64,000 nt of DNA from Petunia secreta (Eukaryota; Streptophyta; Magnoliopsida; Solanales; Solanaceae), in NCBI GenBank assembly GCA_029990175.1, contig JARKIP010000011.1, positions 6,820,001 through 6,884,000 on the forward strand, in the 5' to 3' direction. Below the pieces are notes generated by a model that saw only the letters and a program-made list of their open reading frames with translations, had not been told where the DNA came from and searched no databases. Both the position numbers and the translations under genes were made by a program. Each line of letters opens with the position of its first letter. The first letter of the stretch is position 1. Below, one piece after another: positions 10,349-22,160 of the stretch.

Positions 10349-12029
10349 TATTTATCCCATTTCACAAGCTCAACTTTTTCTTGCACTATTTATGACCCGT
10401 AAAAATTCACTGGGCATATGCCTAACATGGAATTTGAGTTGATAGTATTGCACAGAGTTTCTTTATCACATGTTAATTCTTTTGCAGGAATTAAGATGCA
10501 TTTCAAATTCCCTTGTATTAATGATTGATAATTACTTACAAATAGGCTCTATGTATTTTAAGAAGTGGGCTAAAAGTGGGGACTGTATGTAGGGTAGCAC
10601 AATCACGTGGGCCTTAACCCAAAAGGATGTCGTCAAGCCACTTCTAATTTATTTCTCCAGAGATAAAAGTTCAAAAGAAAAACAAAATTGGTGGTCTTGC
10701 CCATCCTGTTGATATTAGCATGCACATGCATGGCTCCCCAGTATCCGAATTCTTTTGAAATTGCAAGAAAATATGGTGTTGACTAGGATGTGAAATGCCA
10801 TTTACATCCAAAATGTCAGACCTTTAAGTTGAATTATATGTGAAATAATGTGAGCATTACTAGATAAATTGACTTACGATTATATATTTTACATAATCAG
10901 TGTTTAACCTTATACTTCTCGGGACACCTTTGACACATTTTATTGTGTCCTAGAATTTGCAGGTGGATTATATTAAATATGTTTTGTTTGTTCGCTTTAT
11001 AGTAAAATGGTTATGAGAACGGAACTACTGAGTTACCTACATATACAAAAATATTTCATGAGTGTTCAAAATGTAACAAAATTTACAAACAGTCCTTCTA
11101 TATGTCCTCTCCCTTAACCCTACCCTACCTCACATGCAATTTTTCTAAAGAGAAATAAACTAATGAAAATTGTTTCTTTAAATTTAAATAAAGTTTGTTA
11201 ATTAATGGTGCAAGTCTCCTGTAGAGAATAGGTTGAAGGTGTCGTAATGGCTTTTATTTTCTTCTGTTATAGGAGTAATGGCTTATTTTTCTTCAGAGAG
11301 TTGGCCACCTACCTTTTCATTTCCCTCCTAAACAAAGGCAGAACTTTTTGGATTTTTGCATGACTCGCTCCCTTTATAGATCCAGAACAACCAAATGAAG
11401 TATTTACTAATAAAATAATGCATCCACATTATTGCAAATGTTTGATATATGGAATATCTAGTAGTAAAGATTGTTGTTGTATATGAATGGAGAGAAAGTG
11501 GGTATGCCTGTTACTAAATGAGTAATAATCAATAAGTACGAAAAGATATAAAAAGTGGTTATAATTCTAAGAATTTGCATGAGATTCTATCCGGGATAAT
11601 TGGCTACATAATCATTGGCTTTGACCACTTTTTTTTGTATCCTCTGACGATTATTATCTACACTCACATTTCTTTCACTGTTAGACATGCTTCAGTGTGT
11701 CACAGTGTGAGGGTCTTATTCCCGCATGAAATCTAGAAAAACTCTTATCAGTAGCACCATTTGCAATTTTTAACTTTGTTACATTCCAAAGTTCTTTCAT
11801 TTATTAATATTCACTCTAAATTTGTTTAATGCATGTTCTAAAGGGACTCATGCAATACAGAAGCTAAGGGATATCCGCATAAATAATTGCCCCAAATTTC
11901 TAGCTACTAGGTCCAAAATCATTCTTCACCCAACAAGGTCGTATTTGTTTTTATTAAAATTAAGAAGTTTTAATACAAAATACAGATTTGCATATTAAGA
12001 TATCACATCAATTTAAAAACTCAATAAAT
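10349..12029. other. Intergenic AT-rich DNA, no gene seen
   Basis: No open frame with a recognisable domain occurs here. The sequence is AT-rich with short unrelated direct repeats. I see no RNA gene. Confidence 0.6.
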
Positions 12030-12217
12030 CACTACTAAAAAAATTGAAAATAGCAACCAAATGTTTCTATCACTTAACTGTCTAATTCTGTCGCTAGACA
12101 CTATTTTTGTCGCTATTTTTCTTTTTTCGTTGTTAGTCCGTCGATAATATTGTTGTTGACTTGTAGCTAAGACCTTTCGTCGCAAAATCTAATGGTAAAA
12201 CTAAATTTTTTGTAGTG
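12030..12217. mobile_element. Small CACTA-type MITE
   Basis: It begins CACTACTAAAAAAATT and ends AATTTTTTGTAGTG, so the ends are inverted repeats with the CACTA signature. Subterminal GTCGCTA/GTCGCAA motifs recur inside. The flanking trinucleotides are AAT and ATT, one mismatch from a perfect 3-bp TSD. At 188 bp it has no coding capacity. Confidence 0.7.
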
Positions 12218-13371
12218 ATTAAGACCATGTGTTTTCAGCATCTGAATGAGATTAATATTCTTTATTTAAGAACTAATAAACATAGAATTCAAATAAATAA
12301 CTAATATAAGCACTATATTATCCAAAATATGTAAGCAAACATTAATTTATAAAGTGTTGTATCAGTTATTACTTTGATAAATCACACTCTAAAAGTAAGC
12401 ATAGGAGCCAATGGTGGTGATGGATGGCACTTATCGTCGTAAGATTGTGGTTGTGATTGTCTGAGGAGGTTGATGATGGATGGTGTACGCAGTGTTGGTT
12501 GGTGGCGGATTTACAATGGTCGCCAAAGGTAAAGGTTTGCTCCAGCCACTAGTGGTGTAGATGGTGATGGTGGTTATGCATTCAAATTTGTGGAAGATGT
12601 GATTGGTTGTGGACCAGGTGGTTGGTGGTTGTGATTGTGTGGTGGAGGTTGGATGTAGAGGTCGTTGCTGGTGATGATTAAATTAATTAGCGAGTAATAA
12701 AGGTGATTGGTGATGCTCGTGGTGGTCCAATATAATGGTGGCTGGTGATACAGTTGGTAGAATGGTGGTTTGTGGCTAGTGGTAGCGGTGACGGTTAAGG
12801 AGGTGGATAGTTGTGACCGCTAATGGTGGAGATGGTCTGTGGTATGGTTATATTGGTTGATGGTTGTGGAGGTGCCTCGTCGTTGCCGATTATGGAGGTG
12901 TCTGGTGCAGACGTGATTCGCGTAGGTGGTTGTGTGAAGTTGGTTAGCACTTAGCATAGATGAGTGGTTGGCGGGCAGTAATTTAAAGTAGTGATAAAAA
13001 CTTACGCTCATTAAAAAAATTTATTTTTAATAATATTTTGTTTCGCTACAAAATTTGAGTGATTTAAACCTATTACTCCATTTGTTAGCAAGAGATATGA
13101 CAGAATTTTCTTATTAGTATGTATAAAAAGAATGTTATATTTTTAAATTTGGAAGCAATTCAATTCCAAGTTTCCCATTTTACCCTTTTAGCAATAAAAT
13201 ATTTATAGTTCATTTTCAATCTTATATTTCAAATTCTTCATTTATTTTTTAAATTTCGTTTCAAGTCAAGGTATGACTTATAAATTAAAATATGTGAGTA
13301 ATGAAGAATAAATAAATAGTTGTGAAGGAAAAAAAATACACTTGATAAGCTGTCATATGAATGATCTATTG
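12218..13371. other. Intergenic DNA with a GGT/GTG-rich low-complexity tract
   Basis: From about 12405 to 12960 the plus strand is rich in GGTGGT, GTGATGG and TTGGTGG motifs without a fixed period. The minus-strand frame at 12820-13011 is a by-product of this composition (threonine/histidine-rich) and is not taken as a gene. I see nothing else. Confidence 0.55.
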
Positions 13372-13525
13372 GGAGTGCGATGAAAGTACTATATCGGAAG
13401 CTAAAAAGTTTGGGAGCCTACTTATAAGGTGGTAGGATGATCTCTTAATAGTGTGGGACCTTTTGGGGAATTGTGCGGGTTTGGTTCAAAATGAACAGTA
13501 TAACACCATGTTAAAACAACTGGTT
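13372..13525 (+). repeat. Repeat copy 1 with degenerate snRNA-promoter-like block
   Basis: This segment is a diverged copy of 13815-13955. Shared blocks include ACTTATAAGGTG, ATCTCTTAATR, GTGRGG/GACCTTTTG and AACAGTATAACACCAT. At the position of the USE in copy 2 it has AGTACTATATCGG. Confidence 0.65.
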
Positions 13526-13814
13526 TTAGAGCTAATGTTTCAGCTATACGAGTAGGAAAATGGCGTATTGATGGCGTAGGGTCCGACTAGCCTATTTGCC
13601 TGTTTTGGGCAGAATTATTGCATGCCTTTACCTGTAATTTGGAGAGGGCCATGGTTAATTATCTTTTGCCCGTCTACCGGCCGATTTACTATCTTTTCCT
13701 TTAGCATCAAAGACTCACGCACAAATACTCAGTTGATGGGGTAGCATACAACATGTATCTCTAGATAAGCTCGACATGGTGATATATTTTGTGAAACGAG
13801 TGGAGATTATTGTG

Positions 13815-13960
13815 AGTGCGAACAAAGTCCCACATCAGTAGTTAAAAATTTGAGAGCTTAACTTATAAGGTGTTAAAATCTCTTAATGATGTGAGGTCTT
13901 TTGAAAAATCATGCAGAGTTTGCCCAAAATGGACAATATTACACCATTTCAAAAGTACAT
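13815..13960 (+). repeat. Repeat copy 2 with USE-like and TATA-like motifs
   Basis: GTCCCACATCA at 13827-13837 differs by one base from the plant snRNA upstream sequence element (RTCCCACATCG), and TTATAA starts at 13863, about 25 bases later. That spacing is like Pol III U6 promoters. No U6 or other snRNA sequence follows; the downstream sequence is shared with copy 1. Confidence 0.6.
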
Positions 13961-15330
13961 ATTTGGATTGCTTTGGCCCAACATGATCGATTCATAGCGT
14001 GCAAACAAAGAGTTGTCAATAACAATAAGCTTCTCGCAAGTAATTTAGTACATCTACATTCTAGATATATGTCATTTTGACAAATTCAATTTGTTCCAAC
14101 TTATTGAACGTTTTAAAGGTGCAAAACATAATTTATTACTTCAATTTAATCATACACTTTCCTACTCAATCGAGAATATCTTGTGAGAAACATCCTTGAA
14201 AGACTTCATTATATGAACCAAGGGTGCTATTGTATTACGTACATAAGTTAAATCTAGACACCTCAAAGCATATGTATTTATTTGCTTATAGACTATAGTT
14301 TTGTATTTTCAAGCTCGGTCTTGTTAATAAAATCATCAACGACGCCCATTATGAAGTTGCCGAGTTATATTACCTGAGTTCGTTCATTTTTCTTAAAGTA
14401 GAAGGTTTTCTTGAGATTTGTGAAGTTCGTTGGCAGATGAAACTTCATGTCCCTATCTTCACGGACAAAGGACATAGAATTCAAACAAATAATGATGGTA
14501 AACTCACTAACATGCCATGATTTAGATCCTGTTGCTCTACTTTACTGAAAGGATGAAAAAAAGAGAGTAAAAACAACATGATGAGAATAAAGCAACTTTT
14601 AAAAAATTTGATGATTGTAGTGTGGGGAGCAAAATCAATGTCTTTCCTAAGAGGGTGAGCATTCATCAAAGTCCCCCTAAGGAATGAAGAGATGGGACAT
14701 AAAAAATACCTAGATAAAAGCATATAGTGCTAGTATAAAGCTAGCTGGCAGAAAAGAATAATACTCCACTAAAAGTTGCAGTAGAATTCACATACAAATT
14801 AGAAATCAAAGCTAGGTAAAATATGAGAGTATAATAGAATCGGAAAAGTGGTTTGTTAGTTGTAATTTTAAAATACGATAAAGTAACTAACCCGATAAAA
14901 ATAAGATAAGGAAGAGGAAGTTTAATGTTTGTAGGAAAATATTTATGGGCTTCATAAATCTATATATGTTTATGTATAGAAAGGAAGATTCAAAATTTTC
15001 TTGGGATTGAAAATGCCGAAGGTTATGGTGTATTGATAATAACTCCTAATCTTTATCAGGAATTTCGAGCAGTATTTACGGGAAACCGAAAAATTGAATC
15101 AATCTAAAATCGACTCAAATTCAAAAAAAAAAAAAAAAAAAAAACTAATATTTTTTAGATTTGGTTTGATTTTGGATTTTAATTAAAAAATAAAAAATTT
15201 TGGTTTGATTTTAGTTTTAAGGAAAACATAACCGAACCAAACCGATTATATAAATACCTACTTAAAAATTATAATTACACATATAATTATGCATATTTTT
15301 TATGTAAATTTTCATGAATTTACCCTATAT
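13961..15330. other. Intergenic AT-rich DNA, no gene seen
   Basis: No supported gene. The minus-strand frame at 14481-14723 has no recognisable domain. A 20-base A run lies at about 15122-15143, next to AACCGAACCAAACCG-type motifs that recur inverted near 24260-24390. CACTA-1 may therefore have inserted into an older repeat of that type. Confidence 0.5.
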
Positions 15331-15492
15331 CACTATTAAAAATGCTCAATTTCCTAGGGGAGAGGTAGCGAGGTGCAGCCTTCGCTGAACACCTAGCAAG
15401 GGGCAGCCCTCGCTGAAAATAATTTGTCCCTCGTTGGAATTAAGAAAAAAAACTTTACATTAATTGATACCCTCTAACGAGGGACTGCCTCG

Positions 15493-16194
15493 TGATGCGA
15501 CCCGGATTGGCACTCTAAGTCGTGGAGGATTCACGCTCAATATGCGGAGCATGGAATGCTTCAAAAGGATTTGGAAACTAAGAATCATGCAAATAAGAGC
15601 TTTCTGAAATTTGGTCCAGCGCTATGCGAAGCAAGAGGCGCTTTCGCGATTAAGAAATCAGCTTCAATGCGCGATCACGTCGCGTGATATCTAACGCAAT
15701 CGCGATGAAGCTTCAAGTCACTGGGCGCAATCGCGACACCCAAGGCGCGGTAGCGATGAGACGCGTTTCAGACAGATTACTACTTTTATATCTATGGACT
15801 ACTTGGTCATTTTGTAATAAGCCTATGGATTACTATATATAGTATCATTAGGAGTTATTAGGGGGAGTTAGAGATTTTGGATGATTGAGAATACTCTTGT
15901 GAGAGTGTGTGTGGGATTAATCCCTTTTCCTCTTCTTGGATCTCTCTTGGATTCTCTTGTGTGAGAGATCCATTGCTTGAGTTCAAGTCTCATCCCCCTC
16001 CGATATTGGTCTTTGATTGTATTCGTCTAGATTAGGGTATTATAATTTATTGTAGCGTTCTAATTTACTTACAATTTTGAGATTGATTAATTTCTTTTTT
16101 CTATCCATACCTTTTCCCGTTTATCATTTACTTTATATTTTGATTTAATCATTCTGTTGATCGTTTCCTATTCTTAGCATTTAAGATCATATCA
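15493..16194 (+). repeat. 5' LTR of the nested LARD-like element
   Basis: 702 bp, TG...CA ends. It contains several GCGATCGCG-like blocks between about 15620 and 15770, and lacks roughly 45 bases of that block present in the 3' LTR near 19985-20030. Confidence 0.87.
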
Positions 16195-16196
16195 TT

Positions 16197-16208
16197 TGGT
16201 ATCAGAGC
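16197..16208 (+). other. Primer-binding site (initiator tRNA-Met type)
   Basis: TGGTATCAGAGC is the exact complement of the 3' end of plant initiator tRNA-Met and begins two bases after the 5' LTR. Confidence 0.85.
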
Positions 16209-17262
16209 TCGGATCGGTGTTTGTTTCCACAAATACTATCTTGGATTTGATTATCAAAATCTGAAAATTACCAAAAAAAAAATGAAAATTTGAAAAATCC
16301 CAAAAATTGAGTCATAGATTTAGGGTTTCTTTGGATGAAATTCTTGTTGGAAGTTGTTGATTATTGATGCTAGAAGCTGTGATTGAAAGGAACTGAATAA
16401 CAAACAACATTTGGGGCATCAATTTGAAGAATAAAAAACTAGGGTTCTTCAAGTTCTTCAACAATTGATTTGGGACTTTTGTATTTTGGGTATTGTTTTT
16501 GAAGAATTGATCATTGGGGTTTGTTCATGGACTTATAAGGAGCTTATATCTCAAATTTGAAGCAAAAACAAGTTGATTTGGGAAGATTCAAATAAAGAAA
16601 ATTTTCAAAATTCGGGCTTCAAGTTCTGCATCAGACCTAGATTTTGTTCTCCGCGATTGTCGACACCAACTGTCGCGATCGTGCAGGCTTGTGGAATTAT
16701 TGTTCTTCGCGATCGCGCACCGAAAACGCAGGGTTATTGACTTACTTTTTGCGACAGCACCCAAACTCACGCGGTAGCGCTGAACAAAAAATTAGTCACT
16801 TTATAGATTGCTCGGACAGCCCTAAACAGTTTCAGATCACCCAAACACTTTTTATATCATGAAATACATTGAGTTTCTAGATCATACACAAAATTTTCAT
16901 CCAATTCCAATTTCATTTTGTGCCAATTCGATTCGTTCTTTTCTCTTTTTAGTTTCATTGCATGTTTTATTTGTTCCTAGTCCGTTTGTGTGCCTTTGTC
17001 CGTTACTTTAGTGTCTTATAAACTCCACTCCGAACCGAAGCGTAGATACTTACCTTGAGAATTGAGGTTGTAGAACCTTGAAGAGATTGAGGGAATCCTT
17101 GAGTGGAAAAAGGCTGGAGTGGTGAGAACATTAGAGTGTGGTCGTAAAAGTCATTGATCTTGAGTGTATACACGAATGGAAATAAAATTGAGTGATCATA
17201 TATTGAGTGATACACGTGAGGGAGTGAATTTATGAGGTCATTTTCTCTTCATTGTTGCAAAT

Positions 17263-17640
17263 ATGGTCCCGGATGATGGTTGTAGAGGTTATGACTCCTA
17301 TGGAGGTGATAGGAATTGCTACGATGATTGTGAAGACTATGGTTCCTATGATGGTGGTGGAAGTTGCTATGATGATTCAGAGAACTACGGCTCTTGTGTT
17401 GAAAAAGCGAGTTACTATGATGATCATGAAGCTTATGGAGACGAATGTGAAGATTCTTATGCTTCTAGTCATGAAGTTGATGATAGTGATGCTTCAAGGT
17501 ACAATGTTCCTACTTACTCTTCTTGTGATGAACTTGAAAATGTAGATAGTGACATGGAGAGAATTGATGATGATGTTTATTATTTAGAATGTTCATTTGC
17601 ATCTTCTCTTTGTATTTCTAACAATAAGCAAAAAAAATAA
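17263..17640 (+). pseudogene. Tyr/Asp/Gly-rich acidic ORF, 125 codons, in LARD-like element
   Basis: The frame encodes a very acidic protein with repeated YDxYG, CYDD and YGSC patterns, followed by a DELENVDSDMERIDDD stretch. I do not recognise a domain. In its place in the element it would correspond to the end of gag or the gag-protease linker. It could be a surviving part of gag or a non-coding by-product. There is no clear zinc knuckle next to it. Confidence 0.4.
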
Positions 17641-18000
17641 TAGTGGTCTTTTCATTGGCTTGAGAAGAAGTTGTAGTTATTCCATGAGAAAAAAAGAGCT
17701 TACATCTTCTACTTGTGCTAAAACGTTCAATTCTTCCAATTCATATGTGAAAGGCAATGTGTGGCCTAAAGTGAGAAAAAGTGCCACTTTTGCTATAAAT
17801 GGTTGGCCATGTTCTAATAATACTTTGAGAGGTTTGGAGGGTTATGGAGGTAATTCAAGTGGGATGAATGCTTCTTGTGGTCCGACTACTAGTGAGGATC
17901 CATTCGGCCAATACTATGAAGATGGACACAAGAAGAAGCTAAGTAGATTTACTATTAGTGTTTAAGGATATGGAGGCTATATTCTACAAGTTGATAACAT

Positions 18001-18537
18001 TAATGCAAATTGCATTAGCCCTACTTTGGTTGTACTTCTAAAGGGAGATATAAGGAATATGTGTTTTGTGAAGTTTACCCTTTGTACACTTGTCATGCTT
18101 GGTTGGGAGTGCCTTGGATGCAAAACAAAGAGTTTCAATACAATTCATCAAGGGACATGTACTATCTGGGAATGAATATGAGGTGCTATGACTTTTCTCC
18201 TAGGAGACAAGTCAAGAAATGTGAGTTGGAGGGTGGTAGGAAAATTGGCACTTCAAGTGGTGTCAAGTTAAAAGTTGAGGTGAACAGTACTCATATCCCT
18301 TCCAAAGGGATTCTTGGCACATGTCCTAGTCCAAATGAACTTGAGAGAGAAAAGATTGAGAGGAGTAAGGTAGTGGAAAGTGACAACTCAAGAGAGGAAA
18401 AAAGAGAGCGTGATTTGAATGAAGTAAGTGAGTTGTCACAAGAAAAGAGAGAAGAGTGTAAAGAAAAATTGAGAGAAAAGAGAAAGGGAAAACAAAAGAG
18501 TGAGGGTGAGGATCTTCCTTATTCTTATGACTCTTAA
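18001..18537 (+). pseudogene. Degenerate protease C-terminus and charged linker in LARD-like element
   Basis: The frame from ATG 18061 begins MFCEVYPLYTCHAWLGVPW and continues with FQYNSSRDMYYL and CYDFSP. This resembles the end of retroviral-type plant proteases, where a (L)LGRPW motif is followed by a DxxxNTYxF-type segment. In an alternative frame just upstream, PTLVVLLKGD may be the degraded preceding part. From about residue 95 the protein is a Glu/Lys/Arg-rich, probably coiled-coil segment ending EDLPYSYDS. RT should follow but does not. The assignment rests on weak motif similarity. Confidence 0.4.
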
Positions 18538-19323
18538 CCTTTCTTATTTCTCTAGTTGTTTTGTGACTTTTGAAGGTACTCTTGGAGAAGCTAAATTGGG
18601 GAATCCTTCTTTGGAAGTGGTTCCATGCCTTGAAGAAAAAGATGAGATCAAAGTGAAGTCTCCAAATGAACAAGTGAGCTAAAATTTGAAAAGCCAAGGT
18701 AAAGAAGAATCTTTAGGTGTGCTACAAGGTAACAAAACTAATATTAACTCTTGTATTTCTTTGAGTGAGCTTGATATAGACTTGAGTATGGTTGATAGTT
18801 TTACTTTTTGTGAGATTAATAATTCTTTATCTTGCGCTTTATAGTCAAAGTGAAAGTTGTGAGCGTGCACTAGTTGGGCACACTTGTGAAAGGAAAATTG
18901 ATGGTTTTTATGTGTGTGAATTATTCCCTGCTAGTGGTGTGCAAATGGTTGAATTTGATTAAAAAGACTTGTGTTATGACACCCCACCTTTGTTTGACAA
19001 ATGTGAAAATGAATTGATTGATCTTGATGTGATAACATTTGATAGCATTCTTGATAGTGGTGGTAGTTTGTGTCAAGGTTTTAAAATGTTTGACAATCCA
19101 TTGTTTGTTGAAAATGAGCAAGAAGAAGTGTTGGAAAGTGATTTTGGTATTGTCAACCCATTATTTGTTGAAAATGATTCTTGTGACTAGCTTAAGTATG
19201 ATAATTGTGTGGTTGTTAGCAAGCTAACTCCCAAAATATTTGTTGAAAGCTTGTTCAATATTTGGAAGTCCTCCAAAGGTGAAGATTGTTCCTTAAAGAA
19301 GGAGTGAGGCACTAGTGATTGTA

Positions 19324-19437
19324 GTGGTAAAGTAATAGATGCTAGTTTTAGTGTCAATTTCTTTACCTGCTCTATTACTAGTGGTAAAGTAATAGATGCT
19401 AGTTTTAGTGTCAATTTCTTTACTTGCTCTATTACTA
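19324..19437 (+). repeat. 57-bp tandem duplication
   Basis: Two adjacent 57-bp units (19324-19380 and 19381-19437) differ at one base (CCTGC versus CTTGC). The length is a multiple of three, so a reading frame would be kept. The near-identity shows it is recent relative to the rest of the element. Confidence 0.95.
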
Positions 19438-19781
19438 GTTTGGAGCATACATTTAGAGTAGACTTTGCTAGAGCTTCCAAGGTTAAGGGTGATAAATTGT
19501 CAATGGAGGCTTGGCATGAGTCGGATGAGCTTATAAATGAAGATTGTTATGTGAATGACCTTGATGGTGATTGATTTCTAGCCGAGTTTTAGATTTTGGA
19601 ACGGAAAAAATGTTCTTTATGGATGATTTTAATGCTTGGCTATATCATAAGAGTGTGCATTTTGAGTTGAATCATGTAGCTCTTGTTCAATTTTCTTGGA
19701 TATATCATGTTTGGCTTAATGTTAGTTTGATACTTATTTCGGGTATTGTTTTGCTAGGTCCAAATTCGAGGACGAATTCCT

Positions 19782-19800
19782 TTAAAGAAGGAGGGAATTA
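19782..19800 (+). other. Polypurine tract of LARD-like element
   Basis: TAAAGAAGGAGGGAATTA directly precedes the 3' LTR start TGGGACC at 19801. Confidence 0.75.
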
Positions 19801-20139
19801 TGGGACCTCGATTGGCACTCTAAGCCGTAAAGGATTCACGCTCAACATCCAAAGCTTGGAAAGCTTTAAAAGGATTTGAAAACCAAGAATCAAGCAAATA
19901 AGAGCTTTTTGGAATTTGTTCCAGCGCTATCGCGAAGGAAGAGGCGTCATCGCGATTAAGAAATCAGCTACAATGCGCGATCGCGAGAAGCACAGCACGA
20001 TTGCGATGAAGCGGTCCATGCAAGTGCGCATTCGCGGGATATCTAATGCGATCGCGATGAAGCTTCAAGTCACTGGGCGCAATCGCGACACCCAAGGCGC
20101 AGTAGCGATGAGACGTGTTTCATACAGACTACTACTTTT

Positions 20140-21844
20140 CTCACCACCAGTTGACAGACAAAGGTGGTGAGAAGAAACTGTATAGGCTCGCCAAGGCAAG
20201 GGAGACGCGGTCACGTGACTTAGACTTAGTGAAGTGCATTAAAGACGAAGATGGCACAGTATTGGTAGAAGAGGCTCACAATAGACGGAGATGGCAAACA
20301 TACTTCCATAAGCTCTTGAACGAAGAGTGGGATAGGAGCATTGTGTTGGACCATTTAGAGCACTCCGGAAGCTTTCATGATTTTAGATACTGCAGGTCTA
20401 TAGAATTCAGGAGGTTAAGGAGGCTCTCCGTAAGATGAGAGGGGGAAGAGCCACCGGGCCGGACGAGATCCCAGTAGAATTCTGGAAGACTGCAGGAAGA
20501 GTAGGTTTGGAGTGGCTAACTGGGTTGTTTGAGGTCGTTCTTCGGACTGCTAGGATGCCAGCAGAGTGGAGGTGGAGTACCATGGTCCCGTTGTATAAGA
20601 ACAAGGGTGATATTCAACATTGCAACAACTATAGGGTATCAAACTGCTAAGCCATACCAAGAAAGTTTGGGAGACGGTTGTCGAGAAGAGGATAGGGAGG
20701 GATATCACTATCTCCGAGAACCAATTCGGGTTCATGCTTGGGCGATCGACTACGGAAGCCATTCATCTTCTGAGGAGATTGGTGGAGCAGTATATGGATA
20801 AGAAGAGGGACTTACATATGGTGTTCATTGACTTAGAGAAGGCTTATGACAAAGTCCCAAGGGAAGTTTTATGGAGATGATTAGAAGCCAAATATGTTCC
20901 TGTGGCCTACATCAGAGAAATTAAAGACATATACGATGGGGTCAAGACCCGTGTGAGGACAGTGAAAGGTGACTCAGATCACTTCCCAGTCGAGATGGGG
21001 TTGCACCAGGGGTCAGCGCTCATCCCATTTCTGTTTGCTCTGGTGATGGATGAATTAACTTGGAGTATTCAAGGGGAGGTCCCATGGTGTGTGTTATTTT
21101 GCAGATGATATTGTTTTGATTGAAGAGACTCGCGGTGGAGTCAATACCAAGCTGGAGGTTTGGCATCAGACTCTAGAGTCTAAAGGCTTCAGACTGAGCA
21201 GGACAAAAATGGAGTACATGGAGTGTAAGTCTGAGGTAGAAGCAACGCTCGATACTCAAGTCATCCCCAAAAAGGGAAGCTTCAAGTATGTTGACGCAAT
21301 CATACAAGGTAATGGAGAAATTGACGAAGATGTCAGTCATCGGATAGGGGCAAGGTGGATGAAGTGAAAGCTCGCGTCTTGGGTCCTTTGCGATAAGAAA
21401 GTGCTACCTAAAATTAAAGAAAAGTTCTATAGAGTGGTCGTTAGGCCAGCGCTGTTGTACGGGGTAGAGTGTTGGCCCGTCAAGAACACCCATATTCAGA
21501 GGATGAGTATAGCAGAGATGAGGATGCGGAGATGGATGTGTGGACATACTAAGATGGATAAGATCAAGAATGTAGTCATTTGTGATAAGGTGGGTATGGC
21601 ATTAGTAGTGGACAACATACGCGAGGCGAGACTTCGATGGTTCTGGCATGCGAAGAGGAGGAGCACTGATGCTCCAGTAAATAGGTGCAAGAGGTTGGCA
21701 GTGTTGGGTCTACGGAGAGGCAGAGGTAGACCGAAGAAGAATTGGGACGTGGTTATTAGACAGGATATGGCCCTCCTCCAGATCACTGAGGACATGACCT
21801 TAGATAGAAAAGCATGGAGGTCGAGGATTAGGGTAGAAGATTAG
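20140..21844 (+). pseudogene. RTE LINE reverse transcriptase, broken
   Basis: Successive frames give a recognisable RTE-clade RT: a GRATGPDEIPVEFWK motif (fingers) near 20445; WSTMVPLYKNKGD near 20575; then, after frame changes, VFIDLEKAYDKVPREV (palm motif A) near 20820, GLHQGSALIPFLFALVMDEL (motif B) near 21000, and FADDIVLIEETR (motif C) near 21100. The C-terminal part (YGVECWPVK, RMLRWMCGHT-like, RLRWFWHAKRR) follows at 21401-21844. Stops and frameshifts occur at about 20440, 20650, 20880, 21100 and 21366, so it is inactive. The native protein would start well upstream with an endonuclease domain, which is absent. Confidence 0.9.
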
Positions 21845-22160
21845 ATTGTAGTCGAGAGTTGTAGGTTGTATCGGCTTTAATATGTTTTCGTATACATTTG
21901 CTATTTCTACCCTATTCTTTATTTGTTCTACGTACTTATGTTGTTCACTTAGGTTATATTTGGTTTTTGTGTTGAGATCTGATATTGTGTTTCATCCAGC
22001 TGTCTCTTCTTATTTTCTATTCTTATTACTATTTCTCTCTAGCCGAGGGTCTTCAGGAAACAGCCTCTCTACCTTGGTGGGGGTAAAGTCTGTGTACATC
22101 TTACCCTCCCCAAACCCCACTTGTGGGACTACACTGGGTTTTTTGTTGTTGTTATTGTTG
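20140..22160 (+). mobile_element. 5'-truncated RTE-type LINE
   Basis: The insert interrupts the LTR of the LARD-like element. It has RT-like coding sequence for its first 1.7 kb and a typical plant RTE 3' region: GTAAAGTCTGTGTACATCTTACCC, then CCCCAAACCCCACTTGTGGG, then a TTG-rich tail (GTTGTTGTTATTGTTG). The endonuclease part and the 5' UTR are missing, as in normal 5' truncation during target-primed integration. A TSD is short or absent. Confidence 0.88.

Noticed and set aside
12820..13011. Histidine/threonine-rich minus-strand frame
   Set aside because: Product of the GGT/GTG-rich low-complexity tract.
18326..18697. 123-codon minus-strand frame in the LARD-like element
   Set aside because: Shadow of the Glu/Lys-rich plus-strand frame (it reads as a Phe/Leu/Ser-rich protein).
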